Source of the DNA: Tubiluchus corallicola
Lineage: Eukaryota; Priapulida; Priapulimorpha; Priapulimorphida; Tubiluchidae
DNA length: 64,000 nt
Assembly: GCA_030141605.1 (NCBI GenBank)
Contig: JAQGDQ010000783.1
Span: 31,991 to 95,990, forward strand
Direction: 5' to 3'
Of the stretch, positions 11,901 through 25,177 are shown in pieces (position 1 is the stretch's first letter; the number at the start of each line of letters is the position of its first letter). The position numbers and the translations under genes were made by a program. Under the pieces are notes generated by a model. The model searched no databases and was not told the origin of the DNA. It saw only the letters and a list, made by a program, of their open reading frames with translations.

Positions 11901-11961
<61 letters not shown>

Positions 11962-11998
11962 TTGCATATATATGTGTGTGTGTGTGTGTGTGTGTTTG
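11901..11998 (+). repeat. (TG)n microsatellite (left arm)
   Basis: Two TG runs separated by TTTGCATATATATG. The right-arm counterpart has a different internal arrangement with GCA-interrupted CA runs, so this locus evolves faster than the rest of the palindrome. Confidence 0.95.
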
Positions 11999-13020
11999 TA
12001 TATGTATGTATATAAAAAATATGGTATTATATAACATGCTATAAAAAATTATATAAATTTAAAGTAATTTGTAAGAATTAAATTCTATCTACAAGAAGTA
12101 CAAATACTAATACACTGTACCACAGCACCTTTAACAATGTTCATCTCTAACCAGAAGATAGTTAAACAAAAGATTATGTTGTTGTGTTACGTTATTATAT
12201 TATGAGGGGCTAATGCTCTATTTCAGAGAGAATACCATTTTGTACGGTAATAACTGTTATGAGTCTGATTAATTATATTAAACAAAAACCTTTTGAGTAC
12301 TATTTTGATGGTTTTTATATACAAAGGAAATAGTCCTAATTGAGCAGTGACACATTTTACTAGATTTAATTATCTGTACATATCAAACAATATCTGTCTA
12401 CTAAATTGTACTTCTTAGTTGTTTCTACACTCTAGTAAAATTTCCTTGTTTTTCAGATGCTATGACAATAGACAGTAAATTGTCCGAAACCGGAAGGCAG
12501 TTAAATATCTATTTTGAAAAGATTACAATAATAACCCCTAATCCTTTCAAACCTGCGTCTAGATGCTAAAATTATCGGCATATCTCCTGTGAAACGCAAG
12601 CGGCTTTGCAACTATCTTGAAACTGTAAGTAGGCAATCTCATAGATGTGGATTCCTTGGCCTTGATAAACAACATTTACACTCAATAATCTGGCATGATA
12701 TGGCATATATGCCAGCAACAGCCATAATGTCGGCTGTTTTGAAAATGGCAGTCATTGTGAATTTACTAAAAATATTTTATTTTTAAAGCCGATATCTAGA
12801 TGCTAAAGTGATCAACCTATCTGCCTTGATACATGCAAAATGTATGCTGTTGTTACAATAAATCTTTGGTGAATCTATTATACGCGTGACTTAATAATAT
12901 ACATGTAATTTCGCTTTGTGTATTGGCCATTTTTCGGCATGGATTTCTGAAATGAAGTAACAGAAACGGATATCTTAGATCTTACTGCCCTGAAATAGAT
13001 GTCATTAACCGCTTCACTAT

Positions 13021-13205
13021 ATTAATGTTCTGGGAACATCTTTTGATTTATATATAGCGTGGGCAAAATTATATATCCCTGGGGTTTTTGATCCAATCCT
13101 GCTAATTTCTCAAGCTGGCAACAGCATTTTTCATATTTAGCTAGCCAAATAGACAAGACTGGCTAAGTTGCCCACGTTTAGAGAAAAACGCTCTTAGAAC
13201 ATTAT
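13021..13205. mobile_element. MITE-like element with imperfect terminal inverted repeats
   Basis: CGTGGGCAA (13059-13067) is exactly inverted as TTGCCCACG (13168-13176). Outside it, TAATGTTCTGGGAAC at 13022 is imperfectly inverted as CTTAGAACATTA near 13193. A short noncoding body between inverted ends suggests a MITE, but no clear target-site duplication was seen. Confidence 0.35.
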
Positions 13206-13610
13206 AGAAGCATCTTTATTATATTCTTCTAGTCTCACTGTTTTTGTCTTTTTTTGGATTACTTCATTCAAATTTGAGCATTTGCAAAATATGAATAACA
13301 AAAACTAACAATCCGCAAAATGCTGAGAATCCATCAGAAAACTGTAACAATATAAAAATATATAAAATGAATTTATAAAGTTATTGTTATTAAAAGTAGT
13401 TTTCGTCAATATGCGAATTGGGGTTCGCTGGGTTAAATGCTGACGTGAGTGTTCTGCAGTTCGATAGTTTCGACTGTTTGCTAACTTACTGAAATGCAGA
13501 AGTTTGCTGTTAACTGAAAAGTACTTTTGAAATTGTACAATTGGCTGCATATTATACAGATTAATCTCAAATATTTTTTATTGATTTATATTTTCGATTA
13601 ATGTTTAATC

Positions 13611-14478
13611 ATGGAAAGTCACTACACTATAAGAAAACGCTATAATAGACAACATGTTGTGTTCCATTGGTTCTTACTGATAAATTTTTGCATATTTGTT
13701 TACACTTACATTATCACGAAACAAAAATTAACCGTGGTGGATTTCAAGAGAAACCTCGGTACTAAATATAAGCATTTTGTTGTAAAAACTGAGGAGCAAG
13801 AAAACTGGTTGTACTCAGAATGCAAGAGTTACTCCACATACGCTAAAAAACAATGTATCTTACATAACCATGGGAATGCCAGGAAGACTTGGAAATAACA
13901 TGTTTAGCTATGCTTCATTCATATAAATATTTTACTTTCTTGAAAGAGGAGATAAAAAACCAATTTACTTTTAACCGTAAATCCATCACAAAAGCCAGAA
14001 CGTTGTTAAATTATGAATTACAGCAGAGAGGCATTTTGGCTGCTACAGTAACATTAGTGGGAATTCACGTGCAAAGAGGCGATATCTTGTCAACAATTTT
14101 TATCTAGTCAACAAGTCCCTTCAGCTGCATATATCAAAAGAGCTATGGACTTTATGAAAAGCAAATTTAGCTTTTGTTTTGTTTTTCGTAGTGTTTGTTG
14201 TTATTGGCAAAGATGCAACTTGGAACAAAGAAAGCATTTGTGGATTAGATGTGGTTTTCATGCCTAACAACAGTGAGCCTGCTGTAGACATGTGCATTGT
14301 CAGTCAATTATGTACTCACATGATCATGACAGTAGGAACGTTCAGTTTCTGGTGTGGATATTTGTCAAATGGAACTGTAGTATACTTTCGTGATATGCTT
14401 CCTGATGGGTACAGAGACAAAACCCACTGGTTCATTGCTGGTGATTATTGGCCGCCTGAATGGATAGGACTACATTGA
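13611..14478 (+). pseudogene. Alpha-1,2-fucosyltransferase (GT11) pseudogene in palindrome spacer
   Basis: ATG 13611 starts a type II anchor (HVVFHWFLLINFCIFVYTYI). The catalytic signature then appears spread over different frames: MGMPGRLGNNMFSYASF near 13868 (GT11 motif GRLGNxMF), LVGIHVQRGDI near 14055 (the HxRRGD GDP-fucose motif), AAYIKRAMDFM near 14132, and a C-terminal block with CIVSQLCTHMIMTVGTFSF near 14293-14350. At least three frame changes and one stop separate the blocks, so no intact protein is possible. GT11 enzymes add fucose to the O-2 of galactose in the Golgi. The gene is single-copy here, between two arms carrying other glycan enzymes. Confidence 0.8.
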
Positions 14479-15949
14479 ACAAAAACAAAACATTGTGGTA
14501 ATATGGTGTATATTAGTTATTGCCATATTAGATAATATAGCCTAGGGCATGTACCCTATTTTTTATTCGTTTTTCATGAGTCACGGCTAGTATCGTTTGA
14601 GCAAAATAGGTGTTTGTGGTGCCGCCGCCTATCACTGAAAATGAAAAAAACTGGATATTCAAGTACATAATTATTTTGTGAACACGTAAGGGGCTGGTTT
14701 ATCTTAATTGTTATGATTACAGAACATCTGTGTATATAAGTTAATATAAAGTTTTATGGGAATCTAGAAGGCGGGAAAAAATTATTTCAATTTAGTTACA
14801 GTCGTTTACAATTGAGTCATTACTTTAGCTACTGCTATTTTCAATTATTTCCTGTGAAAGTTTTCTTAGATTAAATCTCGAGCTAACTTTGTTTATTATT
14901 TTCATAAACTGATTTTACATAAACTTGTTTGGGCCAGAAAAAGTAGAAAAAGACGGTGCAATAAAAAAAAATCACGGTTTTATAATTAATGTGTGATCCA
15001 TGTAAAGTTGAGATTTATTTCAAAACCCTAAAGCTATTTCTGAGGTGAATCCAAGGTAGGTTACTTGCCAGGTAATTAACTCTTTATTGTACTCGTAAGT
15101 AGATGCATTCATTGCTAAATTACAGCCAGGTAAATCCAGCTATGGCTAATCACGCATGGTCTAACAACAGTTAACAACAAGACACGAAAAGCTGCGAGGT
15201 ATGAGGAAAATCTCAAACTGTCAGAGACAGAAGTATCGCCGTAATTATATGAAGAATATGTTTCGATAAACATAGAGAAAAACGAGACTGCCTACGCCAG
15301 CTAACTGATTGTGCTAATGTGAAATTTCGGACCCTGAATGCAATGAGTCTGATGAGGAAGCCTTGGAGCCACATCTTAACTCACTTACAGAACTTAAAGC
15401 GTTTTCTATAAAAATAATAGACAAAACAAATTGAGTTATTACGTAACAATGTTAGTGAGAACAAATCCGCAAATGAACATGCGCTCATGGGAGGCAAACT
15501 CACTAATTTTACTAGAGTGTAGAAACAACTAAGAAGTACAATTTAGTAGACAGATATTGTTTGATATTTACAGATAATTAAATCTAGTAAAATGTGTCAC
15601 TGCTCAATTAGAACTATTTCCTTTGTATATAAAAACCATCAAAATAGTACTCAAAAGGTTTTTGTTTAATATAATTAATCAGACTCATAACAGTTATTAC
15701 CGTACAAAATGGTATTCTCTCTGAAATAGGGCATTAGCCCCTCATAATATAATAACGTAACACAACAACACAATCTTTTGTTTAACTATCTTCTGGTTAG
15801 AGATGAACATTGTTAAAGGTGCTGTAGTACAGTGTATTAGTATTTGTACTTCTTGTAGATAGAATTTAATTCTTACAAATTACTTTAAATTTATATAATT
15901 TTTTATAGCATGTTATATAATACCATATTTTTTATATACATACATATAC

Positions 15950-16009
15950 AAACACACACACACACACACACACATATATATGCACACACATGCACACACG
16001 CACACACAT

Positions 16010-16042
<33 letters not shown>
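15950..16042 (-). repeat. (CA)n microsatellite (right arm)
   Basis: Mirror of 11901-11998 with CA runs interrupted by GCACACACGC-type units absent from the left arm. Confidence 0.95.
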
Positions 16043-16049
<7 letters not shown>

Positions 16050-17404
16050 GCAAACAAAATTGCAAGTTGTGTGTTATAATCGCGCATAAGCAAGCAAATG
16101 TATAATGGAGCCATTAAAAATTACAAAGCGATTTTCGATGATCTGACTTAAAAAAATTAGGCAGGTATTTAAAGCACAAAAAATACCTGAATGACTTTAT
16201 GAGGAAATTAATAATCGAGACCATACTTCAAAATATAAATATTCAAGACTTTGCAATCTTGAAATTGATCAACAGAAGTTAAACAAAAAAATTATTGGAA
16301 TTAACTGAAGCTGCTGTAACAGTAGTTGCTCTTGCAAGCAGTTGCTCTCGTACATGTGACACATGTAGTTAACCTAGGTAGTAAGTTTCCAAGAATTGAT
16401 ATTTATATAATTAACTCAAGCGACATATACTAGTTGATTGCTTGGTATCGTCCGAAAGTATTATTCCATTGAACTGCATCATTATGTTTTATAATATGTA
16501 GACTTTTTGTTGCGTTAAATCTTTCATGGAAATTATTTTGTTTGGTTGCTGCTCTCGTAGAATATTGGTGAACGTCACTAATCTTACTGAAATAATTACA
16601 GATGACTTAGGTAGAATCCCTTTTTAAAACTGAACATGAGTTTCGCTAGTTCTATCTTATAAAATTCATTTATTTTTAATAATTACAAAGCACTTAGTAA
16701 AAGGCTTATTAATAAGAAGGGATAGCATAATCTCGGAACCCAGCAAAAGTCATTATTTTTATAAATATGTAGCGTACTGCTATAAGTGGTTTCAGAATAC
16801 AAGATACAATAGTCAATATGTGGGTACACATTGCCTATATGTGCTCAAGTAATGCCTCAATTTACAAAATACACCTGTAACTTTGCTTACTTTGTAGGAA
16901 AGACGACCCTTTATGTAAGATGACCAATTAAAGTGTTACATGTAAACTCTCTGCTGTTTATGCATGTACTTGTTCTAATAAACAGTCTTGCATTGTTACT
17001 GTTATATTGGAGTTTTCATTTATATTTTATTACAGTTTACTGTTAACTTATTAGTACATATCCATGTATTAGTTTTTATCAGTTCTTCATTACTTTTGAG
17101 CTAAAGATTATACGTGTCGTTGTCTGCTAAGAAGAGGTTAATGTCACAGCAAAAAGTCGTGTTTTCATGTTAGCACAAAGTGGAAGACTACATGATTGTC
17201 TGTATTTTAGGGCGTCTTCATGCTGAGGTGATGTGACGAGTTGATTAGGTGTTCGATTTCGGGCGTTTCTGCTTGGAAGACTGTTAAGGAAAAACAATTA
17301 TTCTGACATCCTTTAGTCATCCTTTATACTCTGCTTATAACGTTGTAACTTTAATTCAGTAAACCATTTACACTAACATATTTGATTTAGCTCTCAAACT
17401 TTTG

Positions 17405-17796
17405 TCATCTGTAATAACAGGATACAAATACCAATTTCTTTTGATTATTTTGAAGGCCCAAGTCGTAAACTACAAGATGATAGTTATCTCTACCAAACTG
17501 CTGATCGAGGTGCCTTATTAGGCCCTCCCCTTCTGTGTAATGTGATGTGTCAAAGGCAGTAACTATCACAGGCTGACTTCTTGTTTCATCAAAAAACGAA
17601 TCATTAATTATCTCTGTTTTTATGAAGTTTTCCACTGTAGGAAATACTTGGGGACGTCTCTGTTGTCTGGTAAACACTTTGGGATTTGTAATGATACTGC
17701 GTCTAGGAGATTTCGTGTACAGGAAGTGATGAATGCGATTAACATGACGAATGTGCCGATAAACATACGTTGCTGTCCCCGAACTGACGTGGCCAT
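17405..17796 (-). pseudogene. DUF1647-like gene, first part only, frameshifted (right arm)
   Basis: Inverted copy of 10153-10544 with the same anchor, the same one-base frame change and the same end after NNQKKL. The shared defect shows it predates the duplication or was spread by conversion. Confidence 0.55.
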
Positions 17797-18588
17797 CGTC
17801 AAGTCAAATTATATCTGCAATAAAAAAAATTTGTATAAAAATATGTAATTTTAAACACTGACTTAACAACAAAGCAGTACAATTGTTTAACTAAAGCTTT
17901 GTTCTGCTATCATAGGCAAAGACAATTAGTGTATTGGATATACTATAGAATAGAATGCTATAGAACAGTTTTGAGTGTTAAAATAAGTCAGCTAGAGTGT
18001 TCAAAATAATTTCATTTATACTTTCCAATACATTAGTCCTGCTGCAGAAATGTTGTATTTTTGGACACAGAACAAAGTGCATGATCCATCAAGCTTGTTC
18101 ATGTCGTCGCTGTTGTTACATATGTCTTTAAAAGCTTTCAGTTTTCAGTTAGCTGGGCAGTTTTCATTTTAGAGAACTGTTAAGAAGCTGACTTTTCACT
18201 TTCTCTGTACTGCCCTCAAATATTCTCATTAAATAGATCTTTCTTATACAAACCACAGTGACATTGTTGGGGTTGCTTTCGTTCTATTGTACTGAATGGA
18301 TTTAGAATGTACTTGCAACGTCGTAAATTCTAAATTTTTACCAAAAAGGGCCATGACAACAGTAAATGCTTTCCGTGATTTTCTAAATGAACCATTAACT
18401 GAGAAAACAGAATGGGAAAGATCCAATCACATTAGTGCTTCCGCTCTAGTTGTTTTACTTCTCCGTGTTTGAAGTGGAAGAAAGATTGTAAACTGTATTA
18501 GAGAGGGGAGCAAATAAATCAATGAACGCTGTTTTTCTGAGTAACGAAAAAACACCAGCAATTAATTAACTACGTTGTGAGAATTATG

Positions 18589-19659
18589 AATTTATTTCAC
18601 AGCAACTCAAACATACATATAAATTATGTAACATTGAAGAAAAAAAATAAACTATGCGAGTTACTGTGAGGAGGAGGAAGGAGCATTTAGCTTTCGAGTC
18701 CTCCTCCAGATAAGTGAAATAATTGACAATTAACATTACATTTTCATCAGTTATAGCATACAATAGAACAAAATAAGTTTTGTTAGTAACTTAAGGTCAG
18801 GATGAGTAAAATTGTGAGTTAATTATACTGTTGTAGTAGGTAATTCTTTGATGCTTTTTTAAATTGATAAAGATTAAGAGTTTCCATTTCACGCGGAATT
18901 GATGACCATATTTTAATAGCATTATATTTTGATGACTATTTCATTATATTTGTTTTTGGAAGGGGGAGTACATAGTTTTCGACTGAATATCTTGTTTAAT
19001 GATCATGTTGATTTGAAACTGGACTAAAGTATGACTGAAAAGCTGGTGGAAGTAATGAATTATGGTAGGTACATGAAATGAAGACAATACATGTCATATA
19101 TTTCTTTCAGTTTAAGACTTTTAACAGATAAATATATTATATTTGTGGGATGGTCATACCTTACATGATATATTAGTTTGAGAATTTTGTTCTGGGTAAT
19201 TTGTAAAGCTTCCAGATTACTTTTATATACACCATCCCAAGACATGACTCCATATATTAGATGTGGGTAGACTAAACTGTAATAGATTTTCATCAATGTT
19301 TCTCTATTAACAAACTTGCGTAATTTACAGATGATTCCCAAGGTCAATTTATGCTTTGTTATACTTATTTGGTACTTCCAGTCTAGGTGCTCATCAAGAA
19401 ATATTCCCAAATATTTAACATGTGACTTTTTTTCAACGATAACATTACTAAGAATTATGGTTATATTTCTTGATGGTGTTCTCCTTTTCTTTTTTATGAG
19501 CATGAAGTTAGATTTATTAATATTCAATGAGAGCTTATTTACATTCAGCCATTCTGTTACTTTATTTAACTGTGTATTCATAACACTCTCCAAGTTATCT
19601 ATATTTGAATCACTTAAAAAAATGTTTAATCTCTTATGTAATGAGATTTGTGAACCTAC
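18589..19659 (-). mobile_element. LINE reverse transcriptase C-terminal remnant (right arm)
   Basis: Inverted copy of 8290-9360. It reads KYLGIFLDEHLDW, keeping the Leu that is more usual in this motif, so the left-arm Pro is probably the derived state. Confidence 0.75.
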
Positions 19660-19988
19660 TGTTGTATAAATGTAGATCTGCTGATTACTGTCACTGTCAT
19701 TATGAGATCTCCAGTGAGTTGGCAAATGCTGATGTAGTTTTGAATCGCTACGCTCAGACCAAGTCTTATTCTGATGTAATCAATGACATTAACTGTGATA
19801 GACGCAACAATCTTCAGAAACTGTGAAAGATGTAAAAATCTTCAGCAACAGCTTTTAGACTCTCTTTTTAGACTCTCAAGGTTTACTGCAAGGTGCTTTG
19901 TGCACCTCTGATGTACTTTTGAATCCAGAAATAACAAAATCAGTAAAACGTTGATTTTTGATCAAATTAGTTTTTTTTAACCAGAATT

Positions 19989-20154
19989 TTGTTACATAAT
20001 CATCATGCAGTTCACGGAAGCATCACTCCTTAAAAACCATTTCCTTTCCTAAGATAGCTATTTTCCAGTTTTCCACTCGCCTGTCAAGGCACAATATGTG
20101 CTCAGGTGTTTGCTCCTCATTTCCACAAGTACGTAGTGTGCTGTCTGCTTAAAA
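19989..20154 (-). mobile_element. Possible LINE C-terminal zinc-binding remnant (right arm)
   Basis: Inverted copy of 7795-7960 with the same CGNEEQTPEHILC pattern. Confidence 0.4.
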
Positions 20155-20273
20155 TATTCTTGTCCAATTAAACGAAGAACGAAATTACGGTAGGATCTGA
20201 ATTACCCTCCTTTATGCTTAGCAGAATCTTAATTCTGAATTCCAAGCTCATTGTTTGCCTGACTTTTGCAATA

Positions 20274-23082
20274 CTATAATTTCTGCCACTGCTGAAATTG
20301 GAGTTCTTGAGTGAAGAACATCTCTGTTTTCAAGATGTCGATACAGAAGTTAGGGGCTCCTCTTCGCAGTTTGTATGTGCATATGGCTGAGGTTGAAGAC
20401 TTGAAACGCGGGTCAAGAACTTCAGAGGAGCAGTTACTTAGAACACATGAATTTTCTGCTGAACGAATATGAAGCCTTAAAATTTCTAAATCTTTTGACA
20501 TTTTATCACTGCCATAGTTTTTCACCTTTTTATTAAAATCACTTAAAATTGTTCTGTAGAATAATGTATCCCATTCACTCCATTGCTCCACTATGCGATT
20601 TTGCCAATTTGAGAGTATTGTCTTCTTTGACGATTTTCGAACGTTTGTTTTAAACACTGTAACATCTTTCCAATCCCAACAAAGTAGGTTTTTCAGAAGA
20701 ACTAGCAACTCGTCAAATCTCTCAGCTATCATTATTAAAGCAAACTTATTCTGTATTTCTTTTATGAGTTTCGGAGCTGCAGTGGTGTTATTATAATCTG
20801 TTCTCTGTAATCCAAACAATCGCAGCATACCATTGCTTAATTTATAAATGTTCTTTGCACGAGTACCACGTGCAGAGTAATTCAATGGACATTGTAAAAA
20901 CGTTGTTATGTTAACACCAATATACTTCTCATAACCACCATAGCTGTAAACAGACTCCAACCATGAGGTAGGCTGACGTAAAATTGATAAAAACTTTACT
21001 TTTGGCATTAGCATCTTAACTTTGTCTATATGTAGTATTGTATGGTGACAGAACACATTGTAGACATTTCTTGGATGAGGGATAAGCATCCTTTTGCCAA
21101 ATTCTTTATTTACATCAACGAGGTTTCCCTTACGAGGAAGTGCAAAGGACAGGTTGTTATATTTACCGTATCTCATGAATATGTTTTGAAGAGCACTGCT
21201 TGCACATTTAGGAGTTTTAAAAAAGAAGAAATCATGGACTGGTTTGCAAATTGATAACGAGACTGAGGATGACGTCGATGATGAAGATTTGTCTCTTCTA
21301 TAAATCCTGCAACAAGGTACTAATGTAAATAAGTCAAACGCTAAGAAGGTCAACTTTTCATTCCCCGCTTTCAAGCTTATAGCACTACATGTGTTTTCCC
21401 CAATACTGGAATTGGCGCCATGCAACTGTGCGATATGTTCTTTCTTTGCTGTCATGGCAGAAGTTATTTAATTAAAACTGAATACAAGACACACACCACT
21501 AAATTTATTATAAAAATAAACAATGGCCAAATACGTAAGTCAATGTATATAATTATGCAACTTAAGACACAGGTTTTTCTTACACAAATCTTTTTATTTT
21601 GTGTAGTTTGCAAGCGTAAACTGGGCAAGTCACAGCTTAGAGTTGAACAAATTTGGATAACATGCTGAAGTGAGAGCACTGATTAGATTAGATTAGATTC
21701 TTTATTTGGAGCGAGTCGAAAGTCATAGTGGTCTTGAAGCGCAATCTCAATAACAGAACTAACAACACAGCTATGGTAGAAAATAGCGCCTTTTAATCTG
21801 GCTGGTGTGTTTAACTGTATACGACATTTTGCTGGCAAATAGATGTTTGTGTAGTTTAGTTAGTAATTTTAGTTATTTTTGTTTGTATTTTATCAGTAAC
21901 TATATTGATAGTCAGTCATTTGAAATCATAACCTCCCAATTTCCAGCAGAGATTGCTGATTTAATGCTGGCCAATCTGCATAATTATAATCATATACCTT
22001 TGAAAGCATGACGTACTGGAATTTTGACACAAATTTTACCAAAAATGGGATTATAATCGCATGTAAATATTTGTGAAAGTACATCATAGTTAGTAAATAA
22101 TCAAAGTGAGTTTGTGGTTATCAAATCCAGTACAGACTTTGACGTACTATTTACTCGAGAGTGATTGGTAATTAAATGGAATAATTGATTTTGTACAATG
22201 AGATTATTTAAGTTACGGCCAATTGGATATTCATTTAACTCTGCCTGGCCCCAGACCTTACATTTGGCATTAAAGTTGCCAACAAAGACAATGCTATACG
22301 GGTGCTTGGGTTGAGAGGCTAGTAGGTATTATAAGATTCATCTAGTGCTTCAATAAATCAGTCTTTACCTGCTCCACCCTGGGATAGAGATCTATAACAA
22401 ATGTACATATAGAATATGTTAACCTTTAAACTACTTTCGAAAAACGTAAATTCAAACAGATTCTGTGGCAGCAACCCAGTTAGTGTTTTAAAATGTATAA
22501 AATGCTATTACCTTTTCTGTCTCGATCTTTTCTGACTGGACCTTGGAATCCAGAAAGACAATGTCGTTTGCTATGAACCAGTCTAGAGTCTACATTTGAA
22601 TTAAAAAGCACAATAATGTAGCAATGAATGGACAGTTCCGTTTTCGCAATTGTATTAAATATGTAAAAATACCGCTAACCTCACGTATCACAATCCACTA
22701 ACGTACCTCTCATGTCGAAGGTCTTTTTTTCTTTATCAATCAACCACCTTATAGTCCTGTAGGCCAAAATATATAAGAAGAATTATGAGTAAGTTCTTTT
22801 GAATCTTTATTCCAACGTTGGAAAATCAAATTTCGCAAAACCGACTTTGCAGTAATTTTTTTAAGATTATACGACTTACTAATTTTTGAATAACGTGCGT
22901 TACTGAATTTACCTTTCATAGTCATCGCGTCTGTTGACAAACTGTTGTTGCAAATAATTTTTGTAGCGAAATACAAAATCAGTTGTTGACGTGTTGTAAA
23001 TAAATATATGGAGTACTTTTACACAAGTATAACTTGAAAGTATAAAAACAAGCAATTTAATGGCGGCCGTTTTCCTTGCCAT
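20274..23082 (-). CDS. Galactose-3-O-sulfotransferase-like gene, two exons (right arm)
   Basis: Complement of exon 1 (22913-23082) and exon 2 (20274-21306). The predicted protein appears identical to that of the left-arm gene at 4867-7675, including anchor, FFFFKTPKCASS loop and LRQPTSW motif. Splice sites are conserved: GTAAAT donor and TTGTTGCAG acceptor. The two genes are transcribed toward each other across the spacer. Two intact copies alongside broken glycosyltransferases suggest this is the gene under constraint in the arms. Some intron differences exist (opposite 5430-5440). Confidence 0.85.
21681..22401 (-). mobile_element. LINE endonuclease remnant inside sulfotransferase intron (right arm)
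   Basis: Inverted copy of 5548-6268, with AGATTAGATTAGATT at 21684-21698 as the complement of the AATCT tail. Confidence 0.7.
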
Positions 23083-23587
23083 ATTGAAAATGCGCAACTG
23101 TTTCAAAAGCAACGACGAACATACATGAGAAATTATACGCCTTGCAGCTTCTAAAATGCTGTTACGAAAAATATATTATACTTTTTACGGCTTTGGTTAC
23201 AGAGCAGCATTCGTTATAAGGATTTCGTTGATTCTTAATGTATTTTAATTCAGAAAAGTTTAAAAAAACAAATTTAGAGATAGGTAAGATAAGATTTATG
23301 CATGTGTATCTCGCATATTATTAAATACAAGTGTTTTTACAATTGCAGTACTCGTTTGTAGACAGAAAAATGGGTAAATTAGATTTTAGTATTTTTTAAC
23401 ATTTCCCTGGTAATTTTGTGCTGGAATATAAGATTCCATAATATAGTTTGCATTTGTTTTCATAAAAGTAAAAAAAGCTAAATTTCACGAATTTTGATAT
23501 TTTTATTGTGTCATTAAACTTAATAATATGTTTCGTATTTGACTGCTTTATTCACACTCACAGTATTATAATATTACATTAATAAAC

Positions 23588-25099
23588 ATGAAAGACGAAG
23601 ACAATATCTATACGAGAGAAATGTTGGACGATTTGCCAATGTCCAAGCTTCGAGAAATAGCTAGATCATTGGGTATGATCTCTTTGTCTAATAGGCGGGT
23701 AGTTCTTATTGACACAATATTAGAAATTCAGGCCCGGTGCCCTGTACCATCGGAATCCCAACAAGGAATGGTTTCGCCCGTCACTACACTGTTGTCAGCA
23801 GTACAACAGACAGTCGAGAAAGCACAAGCTACGAAGTTAGCACTGCCCTCTCCCGACTTGAGTCCGCCACGTCTTACCTTGCACCAAACACCAGCAAAAC
23901 AGCTTAGCGATCCTAGCACACAAATAACTAGTAGTAATAAGACAGGCATGTATGATTTAACTGGGTTGCCCCTAGATGATAAAGTTAAATTAATTTTACG
24001 ACTGGAGGAGCCCAGTGCGAGAGAAAGAGAGTTAGCGAGAGACAGAGAATGGCAGATGCGTGAATTAGGGAAAAGGGAACCTCAACAGGAACGAGAGAAA
24101 GAGAGGGAAAGAATGCAAGAAAGCAAAAGACATGGCAGAGTGTTACAAAGAGCACGTCTTTCATTAAATGCATCAAACACAAATGCACACTCTACATCTA
24201 CTGAATCCATACAGCATATTAAACTCAAAGTGCGACCTTTTATGAAGGTAAATTTGAGTCGATCCTGGAATACTTGGCTTATTATGAGCGTTGTTGCCAG
24301 GTGAATGATATACCAAGGTCACAGTGGTGTTGTTCTCTTGCCCCTCATCTCTCGGGTAAGTCTAGTTATGCCTTCCAACTTATTGAAGGGGATGATATTC
24401 GTTCTTATACCAAAGTCAAGGAAGCCATTATTGCAGCTTATATGGTGACTCCTGAGAGTTACCACAGCGTTTAGGGACCTTTCTAAACGCAAAGATGAGA
24501 CGTGTACGCAGACAGTGGAACGCCTCAGGCAGAGCCTACGGGACTGGGCAGATGCTATGTCGGTCACTAGTAAAGATCGGGCCCTTGATTTAATAGCCTT
24601 TCATGACAATAATCCCTGCAATAATCGCTTTGTGGCTGAAGAAAATTTGCATCTAAAAACTTGACGAAGCCGCCCAAAAAGCTGAAGCTTATATTTCATC
24701 TCAGAATCCCAGAGCAACAACCTCTATTAAATTCTCTTCATCATCAGCAAACCGTAAACCTGATGTAACACCTGCAACACCCGAAGGAGGAACAGCACCA
24801 GCCAAAATGCAATGTTACCATTATGCCCAGCAGTGCCATTATGCCTCCTCTTACCCAAGAAAGAAGGCCCTCCTACTGAAAGGCCTTGAATAGTACCTAG
24901 TGTTAGAGACAAACCGTCACACAAACAACTTTTGGTCCCATCCACTTTAGGTATGTCAGCTTTAGTCACTGCTGGAGCAGGAACCGAAGAGTGTGTGTCT
25001 GGTCAGCCATATTTTTGAGCCATCTTGGATGGAAAAGACGTCACCGGGTTGCATGACACTGCAGTCTCAAAGGTCATGTCAGTAAATGCTTTAGCTGCT
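23588..25099 (+). mobile_element. Decayed LTR-retroelement gag-protease fragment (right arm)
   Basis: Inverted copy of 2850-4361: SAP-like start, charged linker, frameshift near 24240, capsid-like piece, degraded zinc knuckle near 24810-24860 and protease-like motif near 25030. Near 24837-24975 it differs from the left arm at about eleven bases and one indel, far above the surrounding arm divergence. Confidence 0.65.
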
Positions 25100-25177
25100 A
25101 TGATGTGAACAGCAGGGCTAAAAGTGTGTGCTTGTGTTACTCAAATAACACAAAATATTTGATCTGCTTCATCAAAA

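Larger units (their letters stand above)
1..12442 (+). repeat. Left arm of giant inverted repeat (palindrome)
   Basis: Base x on this arm pairs with the complement of base 27948-x (outer part), 27949-x (from about 3.1 kb inward) or 27947-x (inside the TG microsatellite). Only about one single-base indel and a 2 bp microsatellite difference therefore separate two arms of at least 12.4 kb. Homology reaches the first base of the window, so the outer end may lie to the left. The inner end is sharp: after the shared sequence TCTAGTAAAATT the arms diverge at 12443/15504. All genes and transposon remnants in this arm recur in mirror order in the other arm, so the duplication is younger than those insertions. 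Confidence 0.97.
12443..15504. other. Single-copy spacer between palindrome arms
   Basis: This 3062 bp segment separates the arms and has no inverted partner. It contains a MITE-like element (13021-13205) and a GT11 fucosyltransferase pseudogene (13611-14478). Positions 12443-13020 and 14479-15504 show no gene I recognise, only short open frames in AT-rich sequence. Confidence 0.9.

Noticed and set aside
11835-12044. Cys-Val repeat frame (and its right-arm copy at 15932)
   Set aside because: Translation of a TG/CA microsatellite.
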